From Buchnera aphidicola (Artemisaphis artemisicola) (GTDB taxonomy: Bacteria; Pseudomonadota; Gammaproteobacteria; Enterobacterales; Enterobacteriaceae): a stretch of DNA of 64,000 bases. Position numbers and translations under genes: made by a program. Shown here piece by piece: positions 51,219 through 62,010 of the stretch. Position 1 is the stretch's first letter; each line of letters opens with the position of its first letter. The notes under the pieces were generated by a model, which searched no databases, was not told where the DNA came from, and saw only the letters and a program-made list of their open reading frames with translations. The stretch covers positions 186,001-250,000 of the forward strand of contig NZ_CP034900.1 of NCBI RefSeq assembly GCF_005082365.1. Direction: 5' to 3'.

Positions 51219-52291
51219 TAAAATACCTTTAAGGAAAGAAGACTTATTAAAAGTAATATAAAAGAAATAATCCAAAATCTGACAACAATTAAAGGTTCTG
51301 ATATACCTTTTATTTCATAATGATGATGGATAGGAGCCATTTTAAAAATTCTTTTTTTTCTTATTTTAAATGATATAATTTGCAAAATTACAGATATTGT
51401 TTCTAAAACAAAAATTCCTCCCATTATGATTAATAATAATTCTTGATGCAATAATATTGCTATCGTTCCTAAAGCGCCACCTAATGATAATGATCCCACA
51501 TCTCCCATAAATAATTTAGCTGGATAGCTATTAAACCATAAAAATCCTAATGCTGATCCAATAATAGCACTACATAATACAGCTAATTCTTCTGAATTTT
51601 TCACATAATTAATATTTAAATAATGACAATTGTTTATATTGTTACTAAATAAAGATATTAGTGCGAAACCACATGTTAAAAAAATAATTGGCATAGTAGC
51701 TAAACCATCTAATCCATCAGTTAAATTAACTGCATTGCTTGTTCCAACAATAATAAAATAAGATAGAAATATATATAAATAACTTATTTCCAAATTATTT
51801 TTTTCATAAAAAGGGATTATTAATCGAGTAGATATAATATTATGATTATTAATACTCATTATATAGATAAGTATAATAGCCAGAATAGATAACCAAAAAT
51901 ATTTCCATTTTAATAACAATCCTTTAGTGTTGTTATATTTTATTTTTTTGTAATCATCTATAAAACCTATTAATCCATATCCTAGCAAAATACTAATAAC
52001 ATACCAAATATAAACATTAGATAAGTCACAATAAAAAATTGTTGAAAAAAATATAGAAAATATAATAAATATTCCACCCATAGTAGGTATATTTTTTTTT
52101 AAAAAATGCGTTTTTGGTCCATTATGTCGTATAATTTGATATTTTTTAAATTTTTTAAAATAATTTATCCAATACAAACCAATAAATAAGTTCATAATAA
52201 AAGAAGTTAGCAAGCTAAATATTGCACGATATGCAATATGAGAAATAATATTTAAATGAGAGTTAAAAATTTTATTTAGTAAAATCAACAT
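51218..52291 (-). CDS. mraY: phospho-MurNAc-pentapeptide transferase
   Basis: Ten-helix membrane enzyme that makes lipid I from UDP-MurNAc-pentapeptide and undecaprenyl phosphate. The catalytic aspartates are in NLTDGLDGLATMP, and PTMGG, FMGDVGSL and the HHHYE segment are present. The ATG at 52291 follows AAGGAG by about 10 bases and overlaps the murF end by 20 bases. Length 357 against 360. Confidence 0.97.
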   Translation of the reverse strand: MLILLNKIFNSHLNIISHIAYRAIFSLLTSFIMNLFIGLYWINYFKKFKKYQIIRHNGPKTHFLKKNIPTMGGIFIIFSIFFSTIFYCDLSNVYIWYVISILLGYGLIGFIDDYKKIKYNNTKGLLLKWKYFWLSILAIILIYIMSINNHNIISTRLIIPFYEKNNLEISYLYIFLSYFIIVGTSNAVNLTDGLDGLATMPIIFLTCGFALISLFSNNINNCHYLNINYVKNSEELAVLCSAIIGSALGFLWFNSYPAKLFMGDVGSLSLGGALGTIAILLHQELLLIIMGGIFVLETISVILQIISFKIRKKRIFKMAPIHHHYEIKGISEPLIVVRFWIISFILLLISLLSLKVF

Positions 52292-53650
52292 TTTTTTTGC
52301 TCTCCTTAACAAGATATTGTACTACTTGTTCCATTTTTGTATTACGTGAACCTTTGACTAATATTGTAATTTTTTTTTTCTTTAAAAATATTTTTTTTAA
52401 ATGTTTATTTAATGTTTTTTTATCAAAAAAATGTTTACTATTATTAAAAATTTTTGTGATTTCATGACTTATAGTGCCAATGCTAAAAATTTTATTAATA
52501 TTAGATAAATTAGCAGTATTACCTATCATTTTATGATATAAAATACTATTTTTTCCCAATTCAGACATATCTCCTATAACTAGTATTTTATAACCTGGCA
52601 TTTTATCTAATACCTTAATAGCTGAAATCATAGAAGAAACATTAGAATTATAAGTATCATCAATTAAAATTTTATTAGGATTTAATATAATAGACTCTAG
52701 TCTTCCAGATATGATAGGAGTATTTAATAATCCTATTTTTATAATTTTTAAAGGTATGTTTAAAGAAAAAGAAAGTGCACTAGCTGCTAATGCATTAGAA
52801 ACATTATGATGACCGAGGAAAGGTAATAAAATATTTATTTTTCCACATGGTGTATGCATTGTAAAAGAAGTGCCATATAAATTAATTTTAATATTACTAG
52901 AAAAAAAATGGCTATATTTTTTTTTTTTATAGAAAAATATAAGATATTTCTTTGTTTTATTTCTTTCTTCCATTGTGAAAGATGATTACTATCCAAATTA
53001 ATAATCACTGTTCCATTAGATTTTAAACCGGAAAATATTTCTGATTTTGCTCTAGATACTCCTAATAATGATTTAAATCCTTGTAAATGAGCGTATTGAA
53101 TATTATTTATTAATATAATCTCTGGTTTAGTAATATTACTAGTATAAGTAATTTCTCCTGGTTTATTTGCGCCTAACTCAACTACTGCATATTTATGGTT
53201 TTTTGTTAACTGTAGCAAAGTCATAGGAACACCAATCTTATTATTTAAATTATCAATTGTAGATATTGTACTTCCAGTTTGTCTTAGTATTGAAGCAGTC
53301 ATTTCTTTAACCGAAGTTTTTCCGCAAGAGCCAGTAATAGCTAATACTTGTGCATATGTTTGTTTACGAATCCAAGAAGCTATCTGACCTAATGCAATAG
53401 ATGTATTTTCTACTAAAATATAAGAAATATGACATATTATTTTTTTTTGTATTATAATACTAGAACAACCTTTTTTAATTGCATCGTCTATAAAGATATG
53501 AGCATCAAATTTTTTGCCTATTAAAGCAATAAAAAGACAACCAGGAATAATTTTATTAGTATCAATTACAATGTTATCTATGAATAAATCCTTTCCATAT
53601 AGCTGCCCTTTAGTAATTTCAGCAATTTTTTTTAATGACAAAGTAATCAT
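52272..53650 (-). CDS. murF: UDP-MurNAc-tripeptide--D-Ala-D-Ala ligase, frame interrupted at an A12 tract
   Basis: Adds D-Ala-D-Ala to the stem peptide. The first 250 residues are normal, including the ATP loop ITGSCGKTSVKEM and NKIGVPMTLLQ. At twelve A on the coding strand (52917-52928) the frame runs on for about 30 unlike residues to 52835, while the true continuation (KKYSHFFSSNIKINLYG ... LLPFLGHHNVSNALAA ... LIDDTYNSNVSSM) is in another frame to 52272. One extra A (or two fewer) restores about 459 residues against 452 in E. coli. It overlaps murE by 4 bases and mraY by 20. Confidence 0.9.
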
Positions 53651-55140
53651 ATCTGATTTCCTAATAATTTTAAAACTATCATTTTGTCTGAATGATATGT
53701 GTGTTGATCTTGAATAATCTGTTCTTCTTCATGTCCTTTTCCAGCTATTAAAATTATATGATTATGTTTTGCTTTTGAAAAAGCATAAGATATTGCATTT
53801 TTTCTATTACTAATAACTAATATGTTTTTTTTATTTTTGCATCCTTTTAAAATATCTTGGATAATTTCTAATTCTTTTTCATGTCTTGGATTATCATTAG
53901 TTAGAATAACTTTATTTGCTATTTTTTCTGCAATAGATCCCATTATCGGACGTTTCTTTTTATCTCTTTCTCCTCCACATCCAAAAATACACCATATATA
54001 TTTTTTATAATGTAAACGAATAGCATTAAGAGTTTTTTTTAAGGCATCAGGAGTATGAGCATAATCAATAATAAAAATTGGTTTTTTATTGACTGAAAAT
54101 ATTTGCATTCGACCTTGTATAGTTTTTATTTGAGTGCATGTTCTGATTAATTCATACAAACTATGGCCTAATTCTAAAAGACAAGCTAATGATAGTAGTA
54201 TATTGTATACATTAAAATCACCAATGAGACAAGATGATATCTTGCCTTCTCCCCAACTTGATTGAAACGTGATATAAATTAAATTATTGTTATGTTCAAT
54301 ATTAGTAGCATTAATCCATTTTGTAGCATACTTTTTTTGTATACTATTTTTAATAGTAACTGCTATTGTATAGCAGTTTAATAATTTTTTTAACCATATT
54401 TTCCCATATTTATCATCAGCATTTAATATAATCTTTTTTACTTTATGTTTGCTAAATAGCAACCATTTTGCTGATTGATAGTTTTTCATGTTTTGATGAT
54501 AGTCTAAATGATCTTGTGTTAAATTGGTAAAAATAGCAATTTCAAAAGGTACTGCTCGAACGCGATTTTGAATTAAACCATGCGAAGACACTTCTATTGT
54601 GACTAATTTAGTTTTTTTTTCTAATGCTATTGATAAAAAAGAATGAATAAAAATAGCAGAAGGAGTTGTGTTTTTTGTAGAATATAGAGAACCATAAAAA
54701 CCGTTTCCTAAAGTTCCCATTGTTGCAGTTTTATTGCCTAAAATTTCACTCCATTGATTAATTAATTGAGTTACAGTAGTTTTTCCATTAGTACCAGTGA
54801 CTCCAACTATTTTTAGTTTTTTTCCTGGTTTTTTATAAAAACGACTTGCTAATATAGAAATATTTTTAGATAATTCAAAGAAATATATTATAGGAATATT
54901 ATCAATGTATTTGAGTGTACCGTGAATTTCTTTGCTTTGAGTTTCATATAAAATTGCTGATACTTTTTTATAAATAGCTTCATTAATAAAATTACGTCCA
55001 TCTTTTTTTTCTCCCGGAATAGCTATAAATAAATCTCCTGGAGTTAAAGTTCTACTATCTGCATTTAATTTTAGAATATGTATATCAGGAATTTTTTTAA
55101 TCCATGGTAATAATAAATATTTTAATTCAATTTTATTCAT
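53647..55140 (-). CDS. murE: UDP-MurNAc-tripeptide synthetase, meso-DAP adding
   Basis: Adds meso-diaminopimelate to the stem peptide. ATP loop VTGTNGKTTVTQL and the DAP-specifying DNPR motif (TNDNPRHEKE) identify the substrate. Length 497 against 495. It follows ftsI by 30 bases and overlaps murF by 4. Its DAP would come from the pathway that includes dapD at the end of this window. Confidence 0.97.
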   Translation of the reverse strand: MNKIELKYLLLPWIKKIPDIHILKLNADSRTLTPGDLFIAIPGEKKDGRNFINEAIYKKVSAILYETQSKEIHGTLKYIDNIPIIYFFELSKNISILASRFYKKPGKKLKIVGVTGTNGKTTVTQLINQWSEILGNKTATMGTLGNGFYGSLYSTKNTTPSAIFIHSFLSIALEKKTKLVTIEVSSHGLIQNRVRAVPFEIAIFTNLTQDHLDYHQNMKNYQSAKWLLFSKHKVKKIILNADDKYGKIWLKKLLNCYTIAVTIKNSIQKKYATKWINATNIEHNNNLIYITFQSSWGEGKISSCLIGDFNVYNILLSLACLLELGHSLYELIRTCTQIKTIQGRMQIFSVNKKPIFIIDYAHTPDALKKTLNAIRLHYKKYIWCIFGCGGERDKKKRPIMGSIAEKIANKVILTNDNPRHEKELEIIQDILKGCKNKKNILVISNRKNAISYAFSKAKHNHIILIAGKGHEEEQIIQDQHTYHSDKMIVLKLLGNQI

Positions 55141-55170
55141 TTATTTTTTTGTTAATAACTCATTATTTTT

Positions 55171-56865
55171 TTATAAATCATCTTCTGGGATATTCATCTG
55201 TTTTAATATTAATTTCATAATACTACTAAATATTGGAGCAGAAACTGCACCTCCATAATATTTTTTTCCTTTAGGATTATCAATAACAATTATTAATGAA
55301 AACTTTGGATTGCTAGCCGGTGCAATACCTGCTGTATAAGCTGTATATTTATTGATATAATATCCATGAATTCCTACTTTTTTTGCAGTACCGGTTTTAA
55401 TAGCAACACGATATCCTTTGACTGCTGCTTGTAAACCTCCTCCACCTGGTTTAGCAACACTTTCCATCATATTAATGACATTTTGTACGTATATTTTGGG
55501 AAAAACTCTTTTTCCTTCTTTAATATTATCAGATTTAATAATAGAAAGAGGACGATAAATCCCGTAACTCCCGATAGTAGCATATAATCGTGCTAATTGA
55601 AGAGGAGTCACCATAAGTCCATACCCAAATGAAAAAGTAGCTTTATCTAAATTAGACCATTTTTTTTTTTTAGGTACAATTCCTTTATTTTCTCCAACTA
55701 ATCCTAATTCAGTTGGTTGTCCTAATCCAAACTTGATATAACTATCAACTAATTCTAAAATTGGTATAGAGGAAGCAATTTTTGATATTCCTACATTACT
55801 TGATTTTTGCAATATTCCAGTTATATTAAGTTTATCGTGATAAGAAACATCTTTTATTTGATGTTTGTTTATTAAATAAGGTTTAGTATTTATTACTGAG
55901 TTCTTTTGAATTGTTCCAAGTTTTAATGCTTCCATAATTACTATTGGTTTTATTGTTGAACCTGGTTCAAAAATATCTGTAATTGCTTTATTTTTAATAT
56001 TTTTTTGTTCAACATATTTAATATTATTAGGATTATATGAAGGACTGTTTGCTATAGCTAAAATTTCTCCAGTCTTAATGTCAATTAAAACTGCAATTCC
56101 AGAATCAGCTTTATTTTTTTTTACTCCTTCATTTAATTTTTCATATACAATTGTTTGTAACTTTTTATCAATACTTAGTGTTATGTTATTAGATGTGCAT
56201 TGATCAATTAAAGATATATTTTCAATTACTTGTCCTTTATTATCTTTTCTTATTTTTCTTTTTCCTGGTTTTCCTGTTAGCAGTGTATTAAAACTTTTTT
56301 CTATACCTTCAATACCAACTCCATCTATATTTGTAATTCCTATTAATTGAGCTGCAATTTTTCCCGAAGGATAATATCGTTTTGACTCTTCTAATAAAAA
56401 AATTCCAGGTAATTTTAACTGTTTAATATACTCTCCGATTTCAGGAGTTATTTGACGAGCTAAATAAATAAATTTTGATTTTGGATGATACTTAATAAGT
56501 AAAATTATTTTTTTTAATGGAATAGACAGTATTTCTGATAAAGCTTGCCATTTTTTATTATTTTTAATATCTTCTTTATTAATAATTTTTGAAGGGTCTG
56601 CACAGATTGCATTAACTAGTACAGTAGCTGCTAAGGGATATCCTGATCGATCTTTAATCATTCCTCTTGTATTAAGTAAAGATTGAATTCTTAATGTTCT
56701 ACGATCTCCTTCAAGAATTAGCTGATCAGGATTTATTATTTGTAAAAAAAATATACGTAGAGTTAAAATAATTAAAGATAAAACAATAAAACTGCATAAT
56801 ATTAAAAAACGCCAGTTTATGTATGTTTTTTTTATTAAAAAATTAATTTCTTTTTTTTTGTGCAT
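55171..56865 (-). CDS. ftsI: septal transpeptidase FtsI (PBP3)
   Basis: Class B penicillin-binding protein for septal cross-linking. It has a single N-terminal membrane helix (about residues 18-42), a pedestal domain, and all three active-site motifs: SxxK in [11 protein letters not shown], SxN in KSSNVG, and KTG in [11 protein letters not shown]. Length 564 against 588. An A12 run at 55660-55671 (four Lys codons before WSNLDK) is in the correct frame. It remains an intact transpeptidase while that of mrcB is gone. Confidence 0.97.
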   Translation of the reverse strand: MHKKKEINFLIKKTYINWRFLILCSFIVLSLIILTLRIFFLQIINPDQLILEGDRRTLRIQSLLNTRGMIKDRSGYPLAATVLVNAICADPSKIINKEDIKNNKKWQALSEILSIPLKKIILLIKYHPKSKFIYLARQITPEIGEYIKQLKLPGIFLLEESKRYYPSGKIAAQLIGITNIDGVGIEGIEKSFNTLLTGKPGKRKIRKDNKGQVIENISLIDQCTSNNITLSIDKKLQTIVYEKLNEGVKKNKADSGIAVLIDIKTGEILAIANSPSYNPNNIKYVEQKNIKNKAITDIFEPGSTIKPIVIMEALKLGTIQKNSVINTKPYLINKHQIKDVSYHDKLNITGILQKSSNVGISKIASSIPILELVDSYIKFGLGQPTELGLVGENKGIVPKKKKWSNLDKATFSFGYGLMVTPLQLARLYATIGSYGIYRPLSIIKSDNIKEGKRVFPKIYVQNVINMMESVAKPGGGGLQAAVKGYRVAIKTGTAKKVGIHGYYINKYTAYTAGIAPASNPKFSLIIVIDNPKGKKYYGGAVSAPIFSSIMKLILKQMNIPEDDL

Positions 56866-56955
56866 TTTAAAATAATACTTATTAATTTATATTTTTGATT
56901 AAAAAAATTTTTATAGAATACAGCTATATTATTATTTATATTGAATTAATAGAAA

Positions 56956-57207
56956 TCATTTTTTTACTGTAGAACAAATTGATAAAGAATTTTTTTCAAT
57001 TATTAAATTTCTCCATGTATTATCTTTTTCTTTTTTTTTTAAAATTAAATTTTCTTCTTGAGTAACTAATAGTCTAGTTTTATAAACTGTAACAACAATA
57101 CAAATAGCAGATAATATAATTGCTATTAACAAAATTAAATGAGTCTTTCCATATAAAAATAAATCATATTTAATTATTTTTATTAAATCATAACGTTGAT
57201 TTTTCAT
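56956..57207 (-). CDS. ftsL: cell division protein FtsL
   Basis: Small bitopic divisome protein that with FtsB and FtsQ activates FtsWI. The call rests on position (between rsmH and ftsI), length 83 (121 in E. coli) and architecture: a cytoplasmic start, one membrane helix (about residues 18-40), and a short heptad-like segment. Sequence similarity is weak. Its start overlaps rsmH by 20 bases. Confidence 0.8.
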   Translation of the reverse strand: MKNQRYDLIKIIKYDLFLYGKTHLILLIAIILSAICIVVTVYKTRLLVTQEENLILKKKEKDNTWRNLIIEKNSLSICSTVKK

Positions 57208-58144
57208 ATTGTTTTATTTCTGCTATTCGAAGTATAGAACTGCGAGCTCTAGGATTGTCATTAATTTCTTTTTTTGTAGGCAGTATTCGATCAATCATTT
57301 TTAATTTACATATTTTTAATTGATTTAATTGTTTTTCTGTAATAGGCATACCATATGGTACAGTGGCTTTTACACTATTTTTAATCATAAATTTTTTTAC
57401 TATTCTATCTTCTAGAGAATGAAAACTAATAATTGATAAACGTCCTCCTGGTTTTAATATTTTCAATGCACTTTTCAATCCTTTTTTTATTTCTTCTAAT
57501 TCTTGATTAATATAAATTCTAATAGCTTGAAAAGTTCTTCTTGCTGGATGTTTAAATTTGTTTTTTATTGGTATTGTTGCTCGAACAATATTAGACAATT
57601 CGAAAGTACTTGTAATTTTTTTTATTTTATTTCTATTTTTAATAGCATAAGCAATTTTTTTCGAAAAACGTTCTTCTCCAAAATTTTTCAAAACAAAAGC
57701 GATTTCTTCGACAGTACTTTTAAAAAGCCAATCTGCAGCAGAAAGTCCATAATTAGGATTCATTCTCATATCTAAAGGACCGTCTTTTTTAAATGAAAAA
57801 CCTCTTTTGTTGTTATCTAGTTGTATTGATGAAACGCCTAAATCAAATATAATTCCATTTACTTTTCCTGTAATATTTTCATTAGATGCGTAATCTAATA
57901 ATTTTGAAAACGTTGTATTAATTATATGAAAACGTGAATCTTTAATTGTCTTTCCTATAGAAACAGCAATCGGATCTCTATCAATAGAATACAATTTTCC
58001 ATCTTTTCCTATTTTTTTTAAAATTTCATTTGAATGTCCACCAGAACCAAATGTACTATCGATATAAATGCCATTTTTTTTAATTTTCAAAGAATGAATT
58101 AATTCTTTTTTCATTACTGGAATATGTTTAGCTATATATTTCAT
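57188..58144 (-). CDS. rsmH: 16S rRNA (cytosine-1402-N4)-methyltransferase
   Basis: Methylates N4 of C1402 in the ribosomal P site. SAM-binding [35 protein letters not shown] and [15 protein letters not shown] are characteristic. Length 318 against 313. It is the first gene of the dcw cluster here; mraZ, which precedes it in E. coli, is absent. Confidence 0.98.
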   Translation of the reverse strand: MKYIAKHIPVMKKELIHSLKIKKNGIYIDSTFGSGGHSNEILKKIGKDGKLYSIDRDPIAVSIGKTIKDSRFHIINTTFSKLLDYASNENITGKVNGIIFDLGVSSIQLDNNKRGFSFKKDGPLDMRMNPNYGLSAADWLFKSTVEEIAFVLKNFGEERFSKKIAYAIKNRNKIKKITSTFELSNIVRATIPIKNKFKHPARRTFQAIRIYINQELEEIKKGLKSALKILKPGGRLSIISFHSLEDRIVKKFMIKNSVKATVPYGMPITEKQLNQLKICKLKMIDRILPTKKEINDNPRARSSILRIAEIKQYEKSTL

Positions 58145-58180
58145 TTTTAATATATATGTGATATTGCATGAAAGAATACT

Positions 58181-58208
58181 ACATGATCATTTAACCAAAT
58201 GATCATGT
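58181..58208. other. perfect hairpin between ilvH and rsmH
   Basis: ACATGATCATTT (58181-58192) and AAATGATCATGT (58197-58208) are exact reverse complements with a four-base loop (AACC). Each arm contains the self-complementary ATGATCAT. It lies about 37 bases upstream of the rsmH ATG and 62 after the ilvH stop. With no T tract, its job (terminator, operator or mRNA end) is open. Confidence 0.7.
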
Positions 58209-58269
58209 CTTGAAATCAACAATGATTTTTAGAAAACTATTAACTTTTATTAAAATTTTATAAATATAT

Positions 58270-58746
58270 TTATCTACGATTCATACCTACAATTCCAGAA
58301 CGACTAACTTCTATTATTTCTGAAATATTACGCATTATTTTAAGAAATGAATTTATTTTTTGTGTAGTTCCTGCTAACTGTAATATGTACGTTGTAGAAG
58401 TTATATCGACAATTTGTCCTCGAAAAACTTCAGTAATATGTTTTACTTCATCTTTTCTAGATTGATTCATTTGAACTTTTAATAGCATAATTTCACGTTC
58501 TATATGAGAATTTTGTCCAATTTCTACTACTCTTAATACATCTATTAGCTTATGTAATTGTTTTTCAATTTGTTCAATTGCTTTTTCATTGCCTATTGTT
58601 TGTATAGTCATTTTTGATAAAGAAGAATCTTCAGTTGGGGCAACTGTTATGGTTTCTATATTATATCCTCTTTGTGAAAAGAGCCCTATTACTCGTGATA
58701 GTGCACCTGATTCATTTTCTAATAGAATAGATAAAATTCTTCTCAT
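58270..58746 (-). CDS. ilvH: acetolactate synthase III small subunit
   Basis: Regulatory subunit of acetohydroxyacid synthase III. The N-terminal ACT domain is clear ([34 protein letters not shown]), which binds valine in E. coli. Length 158 against 163. It starts four bases after ilvI ends. Confidence 0.97.
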   Translation of the reverse strand: MRRILSILLENESGALSRVIGLFSQRGYNIETITVAPTEDSSLSKMTIQTIGNEKAIEQIEKQLHKLIDVLRVVEIGQNSHIEREIMLLKVQMNQSRKDEVKHITEVFRGQIVDITSTTYILQLAGTTQKINSFLKIMRNISEIIEVSRSGIVGMNRR

Positions 58747-58750
58747 ATTT

Positions 58751-60466
58751 TTAGGAAACCTCTTTTTTCCTTAACCACATTTCATTCATTCCACCACCTT
58801 GAATTTGCATAGGATAAACGTGTTCAGAATTATCTATTTCAACATCTATAAAAACTAAATGACCATTAGATAATGCATTTAATCCTAAATTTAGCTTATC
58901 TTCTAATTCTGTAGATTTAGTAATTTTTATTCCTATATGACCATAAGATTCAGCTAGTTTTACAAAATCTGGAAGTGAATTCATATAAGAATGAGAATGT
59001 CGTCCAGAATAAATTATATCTTGCCATTGTTTGACCATGCCTAAAGAAGAATTATTTAGATTTAAAATCAGAACTGCTAAATTATATTGTCGTGCTGTAG
59101 ATAGCTCTTGAATGTTCATTTGAATGCTGCCATCTCCAGTTATACAAATTACAGTTTCTTTAGGTAAAGCTAATTTAACACCTAATGCTGCAGGAAGTCC
59201 AAAACCCATAGTACCTAGACCTCCTGAATTAATCCAACGTCGAGGTTGATTAAATGGATGATATAATGCAGTAAACATTTGATGTTGCCCAACATCTGAA
59301 GTGATATAAGAGGTGCCTTTAGTTAATTTAAAAAGAGTTTTGATTACTGTTTGTGGTTTAATTTTATTACTTTTAAAATTATATTCTAAACTATTATTTT
59401 TTTTCCATTGTTCAATGGATTCCCACCAATTTTTTAAACATGGAATTTGTTTTTCTTTTTTTAATAGTTCTAGCATTTTGTTTAAAATATATTTCGCATC
59501 ACCAACAATAGGTATATCAGCAGAAACAGTTTTTGAAATAGAAGTAGGATCAATATCAATATGCAAAATAGTAGCATTCGGACAATATTTATCTAAGTTA
59601 TTTGTAGTTCGATCATCAAATCGTACACCTATTCCAAAAATTAAATCAGCATGATGCATAGTCATATTAGCTTCATAAGTTCCGTGCATTCCTAACATAG
59701 AAATATTCTGAGGATGATTTCCTGGAAAAGCACCTAATCCCATTAAAGAAGTAGTAACAGGACAATTTATTTTTTCGGCAAATATACGTAATTCCTTGCT
59801 GCTTTCAGAACTAATGATTCCACCACCTGCATAAATTACAGGTTTTTGAGATTGTAGTAATGTATCAAGTGCTTTTTTAATTTGTCCTGTATGCCCTTTG
59901 GTTATAGGATTATATGAACGTATATAAATATTTTTTGGCCATTCATAAGGACATTTATGTTCTTTTTTTAAAATATCTTTTGGCAAATCAATTACAACAG
60001 GTCCTGGTCGTCCACTCGACGCTAACCAAAAAGCTTTTTTAAAAACAACTGCTATGTCTTCAGTTTTTTTGACTAAAAAACTATGTTTTACTACTGGACG
60101 AGAAATGCCTATCATATCACATTCTTGAAAAGCATCATAACCTATCAATGAAGAAGGAACTTGACCTGATATGATAACCATTGGAATTGAATCCATATAG
60201 GCAGTAGCAATACCAGTAATAGAATTAGTAGCACCTGGTCCAGAAGTTACTAATACTACTCCTATTTTTCCAGTAGCACGAGAATAACCGTCAGCCATAT
60301 GTGTCGCTGCTTGTTCATGTCGAACTAAAATATGTTTAATTCCGCCAATGGTTTTTAGAGCATCATAAATATCTAGTACAGCACCACCAGGATAACCAAA
60401 TATATGCTGTATTCCCTGATTAATTAACGATTGAACGACCATTTCGGCTCCTGATAACATTTCCAT
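58751..60466 (-). CDS. ilvI: acetolactate synthase III large subunit
   Basis: TPP/FAD enzyme for the first shared step to valine, leucine and isoleucine. TPP glutamate region [19 protein letters not shown] and the GDGSIQMN...NNSSLGMV motif are present. Length 571 against 574. GGAGG lies 6 bases before the ATG, an unusually strong ribosome site for this window. First gene of ilvIH. Confidence 0.98.
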   Translation of the reverse strand: MEMLSGAEMVVQSLINQGIQHIFGYPGGAVLDIYDALKTIGGIKHILVRHEQAATHMADGYSRATGKIGVVLVTSGPGATNSITGIATAYMDSIPMVIISGQVPSSLIGYDAFQECDMIGISRPVVKHSFLVKKTEDIAVVFKKAFWLASSGRPGPVVIDLPKDILKKEHKCPYEWPKNIYIRSYNPITKGHTGQIKKALDTLLQSQKPVIYAGGGIISSESSKELRIFAEKINCPVTTSLMGLGAFPGNHPQNISMLGMHGTYEANMTMHHADLIFGIGVRFDDRTTNNLDKYCPNATILHIDIDPTSISKTVSADIPIVGDAKYILNKMLELLKKEKQIPCLKNWWESIEQWKKNNSLEYNFKSNKIKPQTVIKTLFKLTKGTSYITSDVGQHQMFTALYHPFNQPRRWINSGGLGTMGFGLPAALGVKLALPKETVICITGDGSIQMNIQELSTARQYNLAVLILNLNNSSLGMVKQWQDIIYSGRHSHSYMNSLPDFVKLAESYGHIGIKITKSTELEDKLNLGLNALSNGHLVFIDVEIDNSEHVYPMQIQGGGMNEMWLRKKEVS

Positions 60467-60698
60467 TTTTTCCTCCAGGATACTAATTTAGTAGATTTTA
60501 TTTCCTATTTCGCTATCTATCAGTTCAGTTTATCCTGTAGTTTATCTAGATAAAATTAGCGCTATTTAAGTGGATAATATATTATATAAAGAAGTTTTTT
60601 AAAAAAATTGTATAATTATTATGACAATAATATTAGATATTATCAATTAATATAAAATACTAAGTATAATTAATATAATCAAATATTCCAATTTTAAT
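60467..60698. other. ilvI upstream region
   Basis: The gap to apbE holds two perfect palindromes, TTTATCTAGATAAA (60541-60554) and TAGCGCTA (60557-60564), upstream of ilvI, followed by TATAAT-like sequence at about 60583-60590 on the minus strand. They could be operator or promoter elements; Lrp controls ilvIH in E. coli, but no regulator is seen here. Confidence 0.35.
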
Positions 60699-61757
60699 TT
60701 AGTAAAAATTATTTTTTTTAATTAAAAATTTCTTAAATTTAGGTGAAATCCATGTTGAAAAAATATTTTTTTTTTGAGTAATGAGACAAACTGCTAAATT
60801 TTCTTTTAATGCAATTTCTTTAGCTTTTTTAAATCCTGCTATTAATAAACCTGTGTCCCAACTATCTGCTTCTAAAGCTGTTTTAGCAATGACACTAACT
60901 GATACTAAATTATGAGTAACCGGCTTTCCATTGCTAGGATCAATTAAATGTGAAATATGTTTTCCTTTAAGATAATAATAATTACGATAACTACCTGCTG
61001 TACTAATTGAATGATTTTTTAAACATATAAGTAAATGTATTGATATTTCTTTATCAGTTGGTTTTTGAATTGCAATTATTTTAGATTTTTTTTGATTTTT
61101 CTCTGTTTTAACAACAACAGCTCCTCCGATTGATACTGTATAATTTTTTATGCCCTTTTTTTTTAGTATATATGATATATGATCTGCAGCAAAACCTTCA
61201 CCAAGAGTAGAAAGATTTATTTCAATACCATTAATGTCTTTTTCTAAATACATTCCAGAAGAGTTTTTAATAAGTTTTAAATGTTGACTACCAGAAAGAT
61301 TGAGATACTTTTTAAGTTTTTTTTTAGATATGTAATTATTAGGCTTTTTTTCTGTTCCAAATCCCCATATATTTATTAAAGATCCAATTGTAATATCTAA
61401 TTTTCCATTAGTTTTTTTATTGATTTTTAGTGCTGTTGAAATAAGACGAAAGAATTTTTTATTAATTATTTGAGGTTGATTTTTTTTTATTCTATTAAAT
61501 TGAGAGACTATAGAATTTTTTTTCCAAGATGAGAGCATATCTTCATCTTTATTTAAATATTTTTGTATTATTTTTTTTATATATACTTGATTTTTTAATT
61601 TGGGAATTTTTACTTGCCAATATGTTCCCATAGTTTTTCCTGTTAATGTTACAATATGATTTTGCGCTTTTTTAGTTTGATTAAAAAATATAGCTATTAT
61701 AAATATAATGTGAATTATACAAAAAATAAAATTACAAATAAGATTAACAATTTTCAA
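60699..61757 (-). CDS. apbE: FAD:protein FMN transferase
   Basis: Attaches FMN covalently to threonine of flavoproteins such as RnfG/RnfD or Nqr subunits. Conserved GKTMGTYWQVK, LGEGFAADHIS, SIGGAVVV, STAGSYRNYYYLKGKHISHLIDPSNGKP and the ALEADSWDTGLL metal-site region are visible. Length 352, as in E. coli. The N terminus is a hydrophobic helix (about residues 6-26), but no lipobox cysteine follows it, unlike the lipoprotein of E. coli, so it may be anchored by the helix. Confidence 0.93.
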   Translation of the reverse strand: MKIVNLICNFIFCIIHIIFIIAIFFNQTKKAQNHIVTLTGKTMGTYWQVKIPKLKNQVYIKKIIQKYLNKDEDMLSSWKKNSIVSQFNRIKKNQPQIINKKFFRLISTALKINKKTNGKLDITIGSLINIWGFGTEKKPNNYISKKKLKKYLNLSGSQHLKLIKNSSGMYLEKDINGIEINLSTLGEGFAADHISYILKKKGIKNYTVSIGGAVVVKTEKNQKKSKIIAIQKPTDKEISIHLLICLKNHSISTAGSYRNYYYLKGKHISHLIDPSNGKPVTHNLVSVSVIAKTALEADSWDTGLLIAGFKKAKEIALKENLAVCLITQKKNIFSTWISPKFKKFLIKKNNFY

Positions 61758-62010
61758 TAATAAAATCCTCTTAGTTATATAAATTCAATAATAAAATTAT
61801 AAAATATATATTTCTAAATGATAATTGTTAATTATAAATTTTTATAATATTTTATAGTTCATTTTTATTTATAAATAAAATTTAATTATATAAATTTTAT
61901 ATATATTAACCAAGAATGGAGTTAAATGAAGATGATGTGTATAATCTAATTAAGAAAAGTATTATAATAGTTTCATTTACAGATTAGATTGTAATTACGA
62001 GAAAGACATA
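61758..62010. other. apbE / degP divergent intergenic region
   Basis: About 250 A+T-rich bases. TATAAT occurs at about 61964-61969, some 40 bases before the degP ATG. AATCTAAT and ATTAGATT form eight-base arms across that box. I see no gene. Confidence 0.35.
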
